Origin: Rudanella lutea DSM 19387
GTDB lineage: Bacteria > Bacteroidota > Bacteroidia > Cytophagales > Spirosomataceae
Length of the DNA: 64,000 nt
Assembly (NCBI RefSeq): GCF_000383955.1
Contig: NZ_KB913013.1
Coordinates: forward strand, 5,687,744 to 5,751,743
Direction: 5' to 3'
Under the pieces are notes generated by a model. That model searched no databases and had not been told where the DNA came from. It saw only the letters and a list, made by a program, of their open reading frames with translations. This document shows, in pieces, positions 17,854 through 25,266 of the stretch; within the stretch, counting starts at the first letter, position 1; every line of letters starts with the position of its first letter. A program made the position numbers and the translations under genes.

Positions 17854-18959
17854 TAGAAGAAAAACACCGGTTATCCCTTATCTGGCTTGTTCTGGGCGTT
17901 TTACTGGCCGGGCTGGGTTTCGTTCATCCAACACACGCTACCTCACCCGACTCGGTTCATTACCTGCGCATGGCCACCGATTTCCGTACGTACGATGGTG
18001 CCTTCCCGCCGGGTTACCCGTTCTTGATCGCGTTTATTTCGTACCTCACTCAGTTGCCGGTTTTGTGGGCATCCAAGCTGGTCAATTGGCTGGCATTGGG
18101 CGTTTCAGGCGTTTGCTGGGCCCGGCGTATCGGTTCTGGTCGGGCTGCGGGTCTGTTGGCACTCTGGCTGTTGCCGGGGGCGCTTCGGGTGGCGGCTTAC
18201 ACCTGGTCCGAGACGGTATTTGTCGTTTTGCTGCTGGAGGTGGTCTGGCAAGCTCACTCGGTCTGGTACTGGCAGGGCAATACCACCGACAGCGGGTGGG
18301 CATCGGTTCAATTGGCCGGGTTGGCGGTAGCCCTCATCATGGTGCGCTACGTGGGTTTATTCGTGCTCATTGGGTTGGCCGGGCTCATAATCGGGTACCA
18401 GCCGAAGGGTAGTTTGGGGACACGCATGCTGGGGCGCGCCAACGCCAACAGACGTGGGCTAACCTGGGCCTTACTCGGGGCAGGGGTAGGCGTGGGTTTG
18501 TTGCTGGTGTTCAACTACACCAGCACGGGGCATTGGGTGGGCGGCCCCCGGCTGGCTCCCACTGATCCGTGGCCTCAGTTGCTCAAAATAACCGCTCTCG
18601 GGTTTGCCAACGAAGTATTCCTGTACAACTACCGGCCCGGTGTAAACTGGGTGGGTTTCGGCCTCGCTATACTCATGCAGGGGAGTGTCTGCCTCTTTCT
18701 CTATCGGAACCTCAACAGGCGGTTTCGGTGGCCCCCGATTACCAGTTTGGCCACCTGGATGGCCGCAACGGGCCTGCTGTACTGGCTCATCCTCATTACC
18801 TTACGCATCCTTAGTCCCTTCGATCCGCTAACCGAGCGGCTCATGATGCCCGGAAGCCACTGCGTGCTGGTCGCGGTTGTGCTAGCGCTCGGTCAGTCCC
18901 AGCACTCCATGATGAGTAAATCGCCGGAGCGGGCCGAGATCCGGACAAACCCATCCTGA
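17850..18959 (+). CDS. Multi-spanning GT-C-like membrane protein
   Basis: 369 residues, about nine or ten hydrophobic helices. The first loop, THATSPDSVHYLRMA, resembles the acidic first periplasmic loop of GT-C (ArnT/PMT/GT39-type) glycosyltransferases that use lipid-linked sugars, followed by PPGYPFLIAFI, also typical. It overlaps the PorU2-like gene by ATGA, so the two are translationally coupled. A role in glycosylating or anchoring T9SS-exported material is an inference from that coupling. Its 3' end overlaps the convergent thiamine pyrophosphokinase-like gene by 67 bp. Confidence 0.8.
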   Translation: MIEEKHRLSLIWLVLGVLLAGLGFVHPTHATSPDSVHYLRMATDFRTYDGAFPPGYPFLIAFISYLTQLPVLWASKLVNWLALGVSGVCWARRIGSGRAAGLLALWLLPGALRVAAYTWSETVFVVLLLEVVWQAHSVWYWQGNTTDSGWASVQLAGLAVALIMVRYVGLFVLIGLAGLIIGYQPKGSLGTRMLGRANANRRGLTWALLGAGVGVGLLLVFNYTSTGHWVGGPRLAPTDPWPQLLKITALGFANEVFLYNYRPGVNWVGFGLAILMQGSVCLFLYRNLNRRFRWPPITSLATWMAATGLLYWLILITLRILSPFDPLTERLMMPGSHCVLVAVVLALGQSQHSMMSKSPERAEIRTNPS

Positions 18960-19570
18960 GCGGCTTCGTTGCTGCTGCCGGTCCGATGCCCGAGGGTCAG
19001 GCGCTCGTCGTGCAGGTTGTACTTGAGGCCACTCGTCACCACGCCGTCTACCGTACCCACCGGAATGAGCGATAGGGGTGTACCGGCTTCGTACCATTTC
19101 TCGAAGGTGTTGACGAGCGGAAAAATGCGCGAATAGTCGTCGTGAATGACTAGTTTGATCTGGTCTTTGTACCGTACAATATTGGTCATGTTGGTAATGG
19201 AGTGGTCGGCGCGCCGACCCGTTGCCCAAACAATATTGACGGCCGAGTGACCCCGCGCCATAAGGTACTCAATACCTTTTTCGAGATCGGTTTTATTCTG
19301 GTCGGGTGTATGAACTACCTCAAGCGGGTACTGCCGGTGCCGGATCAGGTCCAGATCGAGCGGGTCGCCATTGGCCGCGGGGTCGAAATCGCCCAGCAAC
19401 ACGTCGACTTTGATACCCAGATCGAGCACCCGCCAAATGGCCCGGTCGAGCACCACGACTACCGGCGACCATTCGAGCAGCTGGCCGAGCAACTCGTCGG
19501 AGCAGCGTTCGCCGTTGGCAATTAATAAAGCGGGCTCCTGTTCGTCCCGGACAATATGATGTGATGACAT
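18893..19570 (-). CDS. Thiamine pyrophosphokinase-like protein
   Basis: 225 residues. The family transfers pyrophosphate from ATP to thiamine. Seen: LLIANGERC, VVVLDRAIWRVLDLGIKVDVLLGDFDPA (the usual GDFDS loop with Ser replaced by Pro), DQNKTDLEKGIEYL, and NIVWATGRRADHSITNMTNI. The C-terminal binding domain has TPLSLIPVGTVDGVVTSGLKYNL. The end is extended over the opposite-strand GT-C gene by 67 bp. The start at 19570 directly follows the T-run of the guaD terminator hairpin. The TPK assignment is good; activity is not certain given the GDFDP change. Confidence 0.85.
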   Translation of the reverse strand: MSSHHIVRDEQEPALLIANGERCSDELLGQLLEWSPVVVVLDRAIWRVLDLGIKVDVLLGDFDPAANGDPLDLDLIRHRQYPLEVVHTPDQNKTDLEKGIEYLMARGHSAVNIVWATGRRADHSITNMTNIVRYKDQIKLVIHDDYSRIFPLVNTFEKWYEAGTPLSLIPVGTVDGVVTSGLKYNLHDERLTLGHRTGSSNEAAQDGFVRISARSGDLLIMECWD

Positions 19571-19657
19571 AAAAAAGGAGGAAGGGGGGAAAGGGAGGAA
19601 AGGGAGGAAAGGGATTGAGAGTTTACCTCCCTTCGCCTTTACTCCCTTCCTCCTTTC
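19571..19657 (-). terminator. Polypurine/polypyrimidine hairpin after guaD
   Basis: The upper strand has purine runs (GGAGGAAGGGGGG then AAAGGGAGG repeats, 19577-19613) and a matching pyrimidine run (CTCCCTTCCTCCTTTCTCC region, 19636-19657). On the minus strand this folds into a long imperfect stem followed by TTTTTT directly before the next start codon, fitting a terminator of the deaminase gene. The upper strand also fits a G-quadruplex pattern at 19584-19613. Confidence 0.6.
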
Positions 19658-19665
19658 TCCTTGAA

Positions 19666-20136
19666 TTAATACTTCGTTTTATCCGTCTTGGCTCTCCATT
19701 CGTCGAATACGGTGTTGGCTTCGTCGCGCAGGGCCTGACTCATCGGAATGCTGCGTTGTTCGCGGGGCTTGTCGATTTCCTCGTAAATGAACTGGTCATC
19801 GAAACCCGCCCCGGCCGCGTCGGAGTGAAAAGCCCCGTACACAATGCGCTCGGGCCGGGCCCAGTAAATAGCACCCAGACACATAGGGCAGGGTTCGCAG
19901 GAGGCATACAGCGTACAGCCGTCCAGCTGAAAGGTGTTCAGATTTCGGCAGGCATCCCGGATGGCCACTACTTCCGCATGAGCCGTTGGGTCATTGGTCG
20001 AGGTAACCTCGTTGCTGCCTCGGCCCACAATCTGACCGTCTTTTACAATAATACAGCCGAATGGACCGCCCTTACCGGTGTTCATGCCTTCGCGAGCGAG
20101 CCGAATGGCTTCCCGCATGAAATATTCGTCGTTCAT
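19666..20136 (-). CDS. guaD: Guanine deaminase (GuaD), cytidine-deaminase superfamily
   Basis: 156 residues. Converts guanine to xanthine. Zinc site: His53 and catalytic Glu55 in TAHAEV, Cys83 and Cys86 in SCEPCPMCLGAIYWARP, the same positions as in Bacillus subtilis GuaD, which it closely resembles throughout, including AGFDDQFIYEEIDKP. The latter segment separates GuaD from tRNA adenosine deaminase TadA. The stop is followed by a long hairpin. The gene lies 9 bp behind the nucleotidyltransferase gene, so these two are co-transcribed. Confidence 0.93.
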   Translation of the reverse strand: MNDEYFMREAIRLAREGMNTGKGGPFGCIIVKDGQIVGRGSNEVTSTNDPTAHAEVVAIRDACRNLNTFQLDGCTLYASCEPCPMCLGAIYWARPERIVYGAFHSDAAGAGFDDQFIYEEIDKPREQRSIPMSQALRDEANTVFDEWRAKTDKTKY

Positions 20137-20145
20137 AAGAGGTTG

Positions 20146-20931
20146 TCAAATAGCAGCGATATAGTTTTTCAGGGCCTTTTCGGCGGCCGGACTGCGTACA
20201 ATACCGGCGGGGGCCAGCGCGTCGCGGAGGGTTTCGTACAAATCGATCACCGCCTGCGTACTCGTCAGGAGCGACCCCCGCTCAGGTGTAGCGACCGTTT
20301 GCCGGAGTGCCGCGAGGTCAGCAGCGGGTAGGCTTGATTCAACCCGCCGGACGCCCCGAGGTAAGTTGCCCTGCTTTAGGTGTAACATAGGTCCAAGCAC
20401 CATGTTACGAACAAAAGAAAGAAAATCCATGGCTTCGAAAAACTCACCCCGGCCAATTTTGAGGGCTGCGTAATGCATCCAGATCCAGAATCGGTCTTCA
20501 GTGGCCTGAAAATCAAAGGGCGGGTACTGAGCCACCGATTGGCCAAAAGCCGAGGTCAGAATACCGTCGCGCTCCCACAAAATAACCGGGTCTTCAACGC
20601 GCTCGTGCAACTCGTTGGGTAATACAAACTTCACATCGACGTGCAACAGTGGATCGGCAAACAAGGCAATCAGCAGCCGGGGCTCACCCACATGGTCGCC
20701 CCGAAACGAGGCCAGCATGGTACCAAACCGGGCGGCATAGGCGCGCATCTGCCGGAGGTCGGGGGCAATGGGTGTCGCCGTAACCAGCACCAGATCGAGG
20801 TCGGAGTAGGCGTCCATATCGCCCGAAATCCAGGAGCCACCCACCGCCAGCCCCAACGCATTAGGGTCAGCTTGAATAGCTGAGATTACCGAGTCGACAA
20901 ACGGTTGAAAAGCGGGTAATTGATGCGCCAT
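20146..20931 (-). CDS. Pol-beta-type nucleotidyltransferase domain protein
   Basis: 261 residues. An N-terminal nucleotidyltransferase fold is marked by GGSW at 31-34 and the metal-binding DLD at 44-46 in AYSDLDLVLV; a further acidic strand DVKFVLP follows. Residues about 150-261 are helical, as in aminoglycoside-nucleotidyltransferase-like proteins. The family includes antibiotic-modifying enzymes and many uncharacterised housekeeping proteins; substrate unknown. It is upstream of guaD with a 9-bp gap. Confidence 0.82.
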   Translation of the reverse strand: MAHQLPAFQPFVDSVISAIQADPNALGLAVGGSWISGDMDAYSDLDLVLVTATPIAPDLRQMRAYAARFGTMLASFRGDHVGEPRLLIALFADPLLHVDVKFVLPNELHERVEDPVILWERDGILTSAFGQSVAQYPPFDFQATEDRFWIWMHYAALKIGRGEFFEAMDFLSFVRNMVLGPMLHLKQGNLPRGVRRVESSLPAADLAALRQTVATPERGSLLTSTQAVIDLYETLRDALAPAGIVRSPAAEKALKNYIAAI

Positions 20932-21017
20932 GGGGTCAGTTCAGATTAGTAAATTATCGCAGAACGGCCGTCTCGGGGCATAAGTTCACCGATGAGGCCG
21001 TTTTGTCCGGCCAGTTT

Positions 21018-21635
21018 CTACCGCAGCGGAATCACTAGCCCAACACCGTCGCTGGTGCGGCCAAGCAAGGCATCCTGTTGCCGGTCGCCCCGCTTTTTAA
21101 ACAAGGCGTAATTGACCAGGTCGAATACCAGCAGAAATCCACCCTGCACGATCACCGATTTCCCGAAGCCCGTCAGCTGATCGCGCTTGTCGGCATTATG
21201 GCGTCCCCGTTCGATCAGGTAGGCCCCGCCGGCCATGTAGGCAACATCGAGCCCCGCGTTGAACAGCAACGTTTGCTTCATGCTTTGGTGCCGCCGAACG
21301 GCCTCCGAAAGCGTTTCAGTTGTCGGGTCTGCCTTGCGCGATCCCAGCAAACCTAGTCCGGCAATGCCCAGATTGACGAGGTTCCAGTACACGTTCATCC
21401 GGTGGAAATAGTGAGCTTCAGTACGCTCGCGTCCGGCGGCCAACGCCCCTAAGGCGATGTTGGCGAGCGCGTATGAGCCCAGGGTGAGCTCCAGCGTACG
21501 TTGGTGCGCCACCCGGCCCCGGCTAAACTCCTGTAGCTGAGGAGACGGAGCGGGCGCTGGGTTCGTTTGGGCCGATGCCGAGAAACCGGCCATCACCGAC
21601 CCGGCCAGAAAAGCCATACGTTGTAGTCTATTCAT
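21018..21635 (-). CDS. DUF6992-like exported or membrane protein
   Basis: 205 residues from the ATG at 21635, which starts a signal peptide (MNRLQRMAFLAGSVMAGFSASAQ); an in-frame ATG 39 bp upstream would put charged residues ahead of it and was rejected. Hydrophobic segments follow at roughly LGSYALANIALGALAAG, LVNLGIAGLGLLG, LDVAYMAGGAYLI and VIVQGGFLLVFDLVNYALF, so it is a small polytopic protein. It fits my memory of the Bacteroidota DUF6992 family; function unknown. It ends with GVGLVIPLR. It is 46 bp downstream of moaC on the same strand. Confidence 0.7.
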   Translation of the reverse strand: MNRLQRMAFLAGSVMAGFSASAQTNPAPAPSPQLQEFSRGRVAHQRTLELTLGSYALANIALGALAAGRERTEAHYFHRMNVYWNLVNLGIAGLGLLGSRKADPTTETLSEAVRRHQSMKQTLLFNAGLDVAYMAGGAYLIERGRHNADKRDQLTGFGKSVIVQGGFLLVFDLVNYALFKKRGDRQQDALLGRTSDGVGLVIPLR

Positions 21636-21681
21636 GCTTTCTGTAACCCGCCGGGCCGCCCGGTTGTTAGGCAAGTGCCCG

Positions 21682-22155
21682 TCAGCTCCGCCTGAAATCG
21701 CGCTTGCCGCCCGCTTTGGCCATCAGTTTGGTCTCCGCAATGACAATATCATGCGAGAGCGCCTTGCACATATCATAAATGGTCAGAGCCGCCACCGAGG
21801 CTCCAACAAGGGCTTCCATCTCAACGCCCGTTTTGCCTTCGGTCGTAACGGTACAGTCGACTACCGCATCGTTGCCCTGTAGTTCGATGGTCAGTCGGCA
21901 GCCGTCGAGGCCGAGCGAATGACAAAGCGGAATCAGTTCATCGGTTCGTTTGGTGGCCATAGTACCGGCAATGATAGCCGTCTGGAAAACCGGGCCTTTC
22001 TTGGTCTGAATATCGGCATGGGCAAACTGCGCGACTACGGCGTCGGGCAGTCGGACAAGGCTGCGGGCGTGGGCCATGCGGTGCGTGACGGCCTTCGCGC
22101 CAACGTCGACCATGGCCGGGTTGCCTTGTGGGTCGAGGTGTGTAAATTCGTTCAT
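21682..22155 (-). CDS. moaC: Cyclic pyranopterin monophosphate synthase MoaC
   Basis: 157 residues from the ATG at 22155; nine more in-frame codons upstream are not conserved. MoaC completes cPMP formation in molybdenum-cofactor synthesis, acting after MoaA. Landmarks: NPAMVDVGAKAVTHRMA, GTMATKRTDELIPLCHSL, VDCTVTTEGKTGVEMEALVGASVAALTIYDMCKA and the final KAGGKRDF. The gene diverges from moeA (132 bp between starts), so the two cofactor genes likely share a control region. Confidence 0.97.
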   Translation of the reverse strand: MNEFTHLDPQGNPAMVDVGAKAVTHRMAHARSLVRLPDAVVAQFAHADIQTKKGPVFQTAIIAGTMATKRTDELIPLCHSLGLDGCRLTIELQGNDAVVDCTVTTEGKTGVEMEALVGASVAALTIYDMCKALSHDIVIAETKLMAKAGGKRDFRRS

Positions 22156-22290
22156 GGGGTAAAAGTAGGCAGAAGGGGGCAACCGGGAAAACTCCTAGAT
22201 AGCCGACCATCCAATTTTCGGGGCGGGCCGGTCGGGATTTGCGTTTTTCCTCTTTCCTTTGTTTTTGTCTCCAACCAAGAACCAATTCGT

Positions 22291-23490
22291 ATGCTTTCTG
22301 TGCACGACGCCGTCCGTATTACGCAAACTCATTTGCTCGCCTTACCCGACCAGATGGTCACGCTTGAAGAAGCCGTTGGCCGCGTGCTGCGCCAACCCCT
22401 GACTGCCGACCGCGACGTGCCGCCGTTCAACCGGGTGACTATGGACGGGATCGCGTTTCGGTACGAAGCCTTTGCCGGTGGGGCGCGTCAGTTTCGGGTG
22501 TTGGGGTCGCAGTTTGCCGGGCAGCCCGCCAGCACACTTACCGACCCGACAGGCTGCCTGGAAGTAATGACCGGAGCTGTGCTGCCCCTCGGCACCGATA
22601 CGGTAGTGCGCTACGAGGATGTGCAGATTGAGGAGGGGATCGCGACCGTTCAGGTAGCGGAGGTGCAGGCCGGGCAAAACATCCACCCCCAGGGCAACGA
22701 CCGACCCGCGGGGGATGTTTTGCTTCGGGAGGGGACATTGTTTCGGTCGGTCGATGTGGCCGTAGCGGCCTCGGTCGGGGCGTCGAAGGTGTCGGTGGCC
22801 ACCCTGCCCCGGGTGGCCATTATTGCCACGGGCGACGAACTCGTGGGCGTCGACGAAACCCCCGCGCCACATCAGATTCGGCATTCCAACATTTACATGA
22901 TTCGGGCGGCTTTGCGGGCGTTGGGGGTCCGGGCGATGCTCCATCACCTGCCCGACGACCGTGAGGTACTCAAAATTGGGCTTCAGAACCTGCTGGAGCA
23001 TAACGATGTGTTCATTTTAAGCGGAGGGGTGTCGGCGGGGAAGGCCGATTTTGTACCGGCTACCCTGACCGAGCTGGGGGTACAATGCCATTTTCATAAA
23101 GTGGAGCAGCGCCCCGGTAAGCCACTCTGGTTCGGAACCACCGAGGGTAATAAGCAAGTGGTATTTGGTTTGCCCGGCAACCCGGTTTCGACGGTGATGT
23201 GCACCTATAAATACGTGTTGCCGTACCTGCGGGCGGCTATGGGGCAAACCGCGCCCCGCCCTATGTACGCCCAACTGGCCGAACTGTTTGTGTTTCGGCC
23301 CGCCCTCACGTACTTCCTGCCCGTACGACTCCAATACGCGCCCGATGGCCGATTGCTGGCTCACCCGCTACCGGGTTCGGGTTCGGGTGATTTTACCAAC
23401 CTGACCGGTGCCGACGCGTTTCTGGAACTCCCGGCCGACCAAACGACCTTTGCCGAGGGCGAAGCCCTGCCCGTGGTGAGTGCCTGGTAA
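22291..23490 (+). CDS. moeA: Molybdopterin molybdotransferase MoeA
   Basis: 399 residues from ATG 22291; the open frame continues upstream across moaC but is not coding there. MoeA inserts molybdate into adenylylated molybdopterin. Landmarks: PPFNRVTMDGIAFR, VMTGAVLPLGTDTVVRYE, the central IIATGDELVG and SGGVSAGKADFV, the FGLPGNPVSTVMC motif, and a C-terminal domain IV ending ALPVVSAW. It diverges from moaC and is followed 31 bp later by the ECF sigma gene. Confidence 0.97.
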   Translation: MLSVHDAVRITQTHLLALPDQMVTLEEAVGRVLRQPLTADRDVPPFNRVTMDGIAFRYEAFAGGARQFRVLGSQFAGQPASTLTDPTGCLEVMTGAVLPLGTDTVVRYEDVQIEEGIATVQVAEVQAGQNIHPQGNDRPAGDVLLREGTLFRSVDVAVAASVGASKVSVATLPRVAIIATGDELVGVDETPAPHQIRHSNIYMIRAALRALGVRAMLHHLPDDREVLKIGLQNLLEHNDVFILSGGVSAGKADFVPATLTELGVQCHFHKVEQRPGKPLWFGTTEGNKQVVFGLPGNPVSTVMCTYKYVLPYLRAAMGQTAPRPMYAQLAELFVFRPALTYFLPVRLQYAPDGRLLAHPLPGSGSGDFTNLTGADAFLELPADQTTFAEGEALPVVSAW

Positions 23491-23521
23491 GCTGTTGTAA
23501 TCCTGTAAACCCGCCGTGTTC

Positions 23522-24076
23522 ATGGCCGACCCACCCAAACGAACCATTCTTTCGACGGTAAAGCAGTACGGTAACCGGCTGTCGCAGTTTATTCGTGGGC
23601 GGGTGCGATCGAGCTATGATGCCGACGATGTGTTGCAGGACGTTTGGTATCAGTTGAGTAAGGTAGTCGATCTGGACACCATCGAGAGTATGAGCGGCTG
23701 GCTGTATCAGGTGGCGCGCAACCGCATTACCGATCTGTACCGCCGACGGCCTGAAGAAAGCTTTTCCGATCTGGCTTCGGATGACGAAGAGGGTGGGCTG
23801 TTGGGCTTTCGCGAGATTCTGCTGGCCGACCCACAGACGCCCGAAGATGCGTACTTCAAAGACCTGTTCTGGAATGAACTGATGGCTGCCTTAGACGAAC
23901 TTCCTGATAATCAACGGACGGTGTTTGTTCAGAACGAGCTGGAAGACCGTACTTTACAGGCTATTGCCGATCAGACCGGCGAGAGTCTGAAAACGATCAT
24001 CTCGCGCAAACGCTATGCCGTGCAGCACCTGCGCAAGCGGCTCCAAAATCTGTATAACGAACTTGGTTCGCTCTGA
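23522..24076 (+). CDS. ECF-type RNA polymerase sigma factor
   Basis: 184 residues using ATG 23522; a GTG two codons upstream is possible. Region 2: IRGRVRSSYDADDVLQDVWYQL and MSGWLYQVARNRITDLYRR. Region 4: ALDELPDNQRTVFVQNELEDRTLQAIADQTGESLKTIISRKRYAVQHL. No FecR-like or zinc-binding anti-sigma factor follows; instead three small proteins follow (24081, 24530, 24856), of which the first begins 4 bp after the sigma stop. This is unlike the usual sigma/anti-sigma pair. One of the small membrane proteins may take the anti-sigma role, which is speculation. Confidence 0.92.
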   Translation: MADPPKRTILSTVKQYGNRLSQFIRGRVRSSYDADDVLQDVWYQLSKVVDLDTIESMSGWLYQVARNRITDLYRRRPEESFSDLASDDEEGGLLGFREILLADPQTPEDAYFKDLFWNELMAALDELPDNQRTVFVQNELEDRTLQAIADQTGESLKTIISRKRYAVQHLRKRLQNLYNELGSL

Positions 24077-24080
24077 CATC

Positions 24081-24392
24081 ATGAAACGCTTTCCCCGACG
24101 ACGGTTTCTTTTTCCTCTCATGCTCGTGCCGATCCTGCTGGCGGTAACCGGTCTGGTGTACTGGCTCTGGAATACGGTGCTCGTGGCAGTGGCCCCCCTG
24201 CGGCCGGTCACGTATTGGCAGGCCATGGGTCTACTGGTCCTGTCGCGAATCCTGTTCGGCGGAATGCGGTTTGGTCGCCCCGGCAACCGGCCGGGGTGGG
24301 GTGGGCCACCGTGGCGCGAAAAATGGCGGTCGATGAGCGAGGAAGAACGCGAAACGTTTAAAGCCGAATGGCGCAAACGTCATCACTCCTGA
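24081..24392 (+). CDS. Small membrane protein downstream of the sigma factor
   Basis: 103 residues from ATG 24081, 4 bp after the sigma-factor stop; the longer frame overlaps the sigma gene. Two hydrophobic helices (FLFPLMLVPILLAVTGLVYW and WQAMGLLVLSRILFGG) are followed by a Gly/Pro/Trp-rich loop and a charged helix WREKWRSMSEEERETFKAEW ending RKRHHS. No family recognised. The C-terminal MSEEE helix resembles that of the 24530 product. The coupling to the sigma gene suggests control of, or by, it. Confidence 0.75.
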   Translation: MKRFPRRRFLFPLMLVPILLAVTGLVYWLWNTVLVAVAPLRPVTYWQAMGLLVLSRILFGGMRFGRPGNRPGWGGPPWREKWRSMSEEERETFKAEWRKRHHS

Positions 24393-24529
24393 AGGGCAAA
24401 GTCCCGTTGTGCGCCAGTTTGCGCGGTTTTTGCCGTTTTTGAAAAAAAAGTCTCAAACCGGTAAAGTATTTTCCCGGTGAGTCCGTCATCCTCTTCAGAA
24501 CGTTTGTAAATCCGCGTTCTGACAAGACG

Positions 24530-24844
24530 ATGAACCTAATTTTGAAATCCATTTTGGCCGGTCTGCTTTTGGGCGCGGCTTTGTTTATGCTGCCGTTCTT
24601 TTTGTTGCGGCTGGCTATTTTCTTTCTGCTGATGGGCGCCTTTTTTCGGCTGGTGCGTGGCCCGCGCCGAGGGCCCTGGGCGTTTGGTAAATCCGGTCGA
24701 GGGTTCGGGCAACGGGGTTTCGCCTTTGCCGACCGCATTCGGCAGATGAGCGACGAAGAATATAATGCGTTCAAACAACAACGCTGCGGGCATTGGGGGC
24801 GTCAGGCTCCGTACACCCAATCAGCCGAAACCACCAACCTCTAA
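24530..24844 (+). CDS. Small membrane protein, similar layout to the 24081 product
   Basis: 104 residues. A long hydrophobic region (residues 3-41), then a Gly/Arg-rich loop (GPRRGPWAFGKSGRGFGQRG), then RIRQMSDEEYNAFKQQ, and a Cys/His-containing tail CGHWGRQ. The order of hydrophobic part, GR-rich loop and MS-x-E-E helix repeats that of the 24081 product, suggesting a diverged pair. It sits 137 bp after the previous gene and 11 bp before the next. Function unknown. Confidence 0.65.
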   Translation: MNLILKSILAGLLLGAALFMLPFFLLRLAIFFLLMGAFFRLVRGPRRGPWAFGKSGRGFGQRGFAFADRIRQMSDEEYNAFKQQRCGHWGRQAPYTQSAETTNL

Positions 24845-24855
24845 TCTCGATCGCC

Positions 24856-25029
24856 ATGCAACGCCGTATCAATCCAATCGTTGTTTTTCTGACGGCTGCC
24901 CTCACGCTGGGTAGTTTGCTTGCTCTGGTGGGACATAACCATCTCGACGGTCGAGGCCACTGGAGCTTCGGGTCGGGGGCCGAGTGCCGCCATTGGGGGC
25001 AAGCCCCGGACGCTCAACCGAAGCCTTAA
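24856..25029 (+). CDS. 57-residue protein with one hydrophobic segment
   Basis: 57 residues, starting 11 bp after the 24844 stop. An N-terminal helix (PIVVFLTAALTLGSLLALVG) can be a signal or a membrane anchor. The tail HNHLDGRGHWSFGSGAECRHWGQAP is rich in His, Trp and Cys; the CRHWG element echoes CGHWG of the gene before it, and a metal-binding role is possible. The ORF is short, but spacing and the shared tail motif support it. Confidence 0.55.
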   Translation: MQRRINPIVVFLTAALTLGSLLALVGHNHLDGRGHWSFGSGAECRHWGQAPDAQPKP

Positions 25030-25048
25030 AAGCTGGTTAAGCGGGCAT

Positions 25049-25140
25049 AAGTGAATGAACAATGTAAAATGCATAATTGAATTACCTACTCACAACCAGT
25101 CGTTTAATTGTACATTTTACGTTGTTCATTATACATTTAA
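25049..25140. repeat. AT-rich inverted repeat, dispersed family
   Basis: AATGAACAATGTAAAATGC near 25053 is the near-complement of GTACATTTTACGTTGTTCATT near 25116, giving arms of about 20 bp. GTTCATTATACATT, present here, recurs at 27287-27302. The element is far AT-richer than its flanks and non-coding. Confidence 0.55.
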
Positions 25141-25184
25141 TTCAGTCTGAGTACTTAGTTTCGGGCTAATCGCCTGATTAAACG

Positions 25185-25219
25185 AAAGCCGACAGCTCCG
25201 CAATGGGGTTGTCGGCTTT
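25185..25219. terminator. Terminator between the sigma-factor cluster and the AraC gene
   Basis: Perfect 10-bp stem AAAGCCGACA (25185-25194) with TGTCGGCTTT (25210-25219) in the convergent gap; short T- and A-rich edges on both sides allow bidirectional action. Confidence 0.7.
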
Positions 25220-25266
25220 CTGTATTACAGGGCATTGAGTTGGCAGAAGCGGGGTTGTATCGGTCG

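Noticed and set aside
21919..22290. 124-codon N-terminal extension of moeA
   Set aside because: Runs antisense through moaC; the MoeA family start is at ATG 22291.
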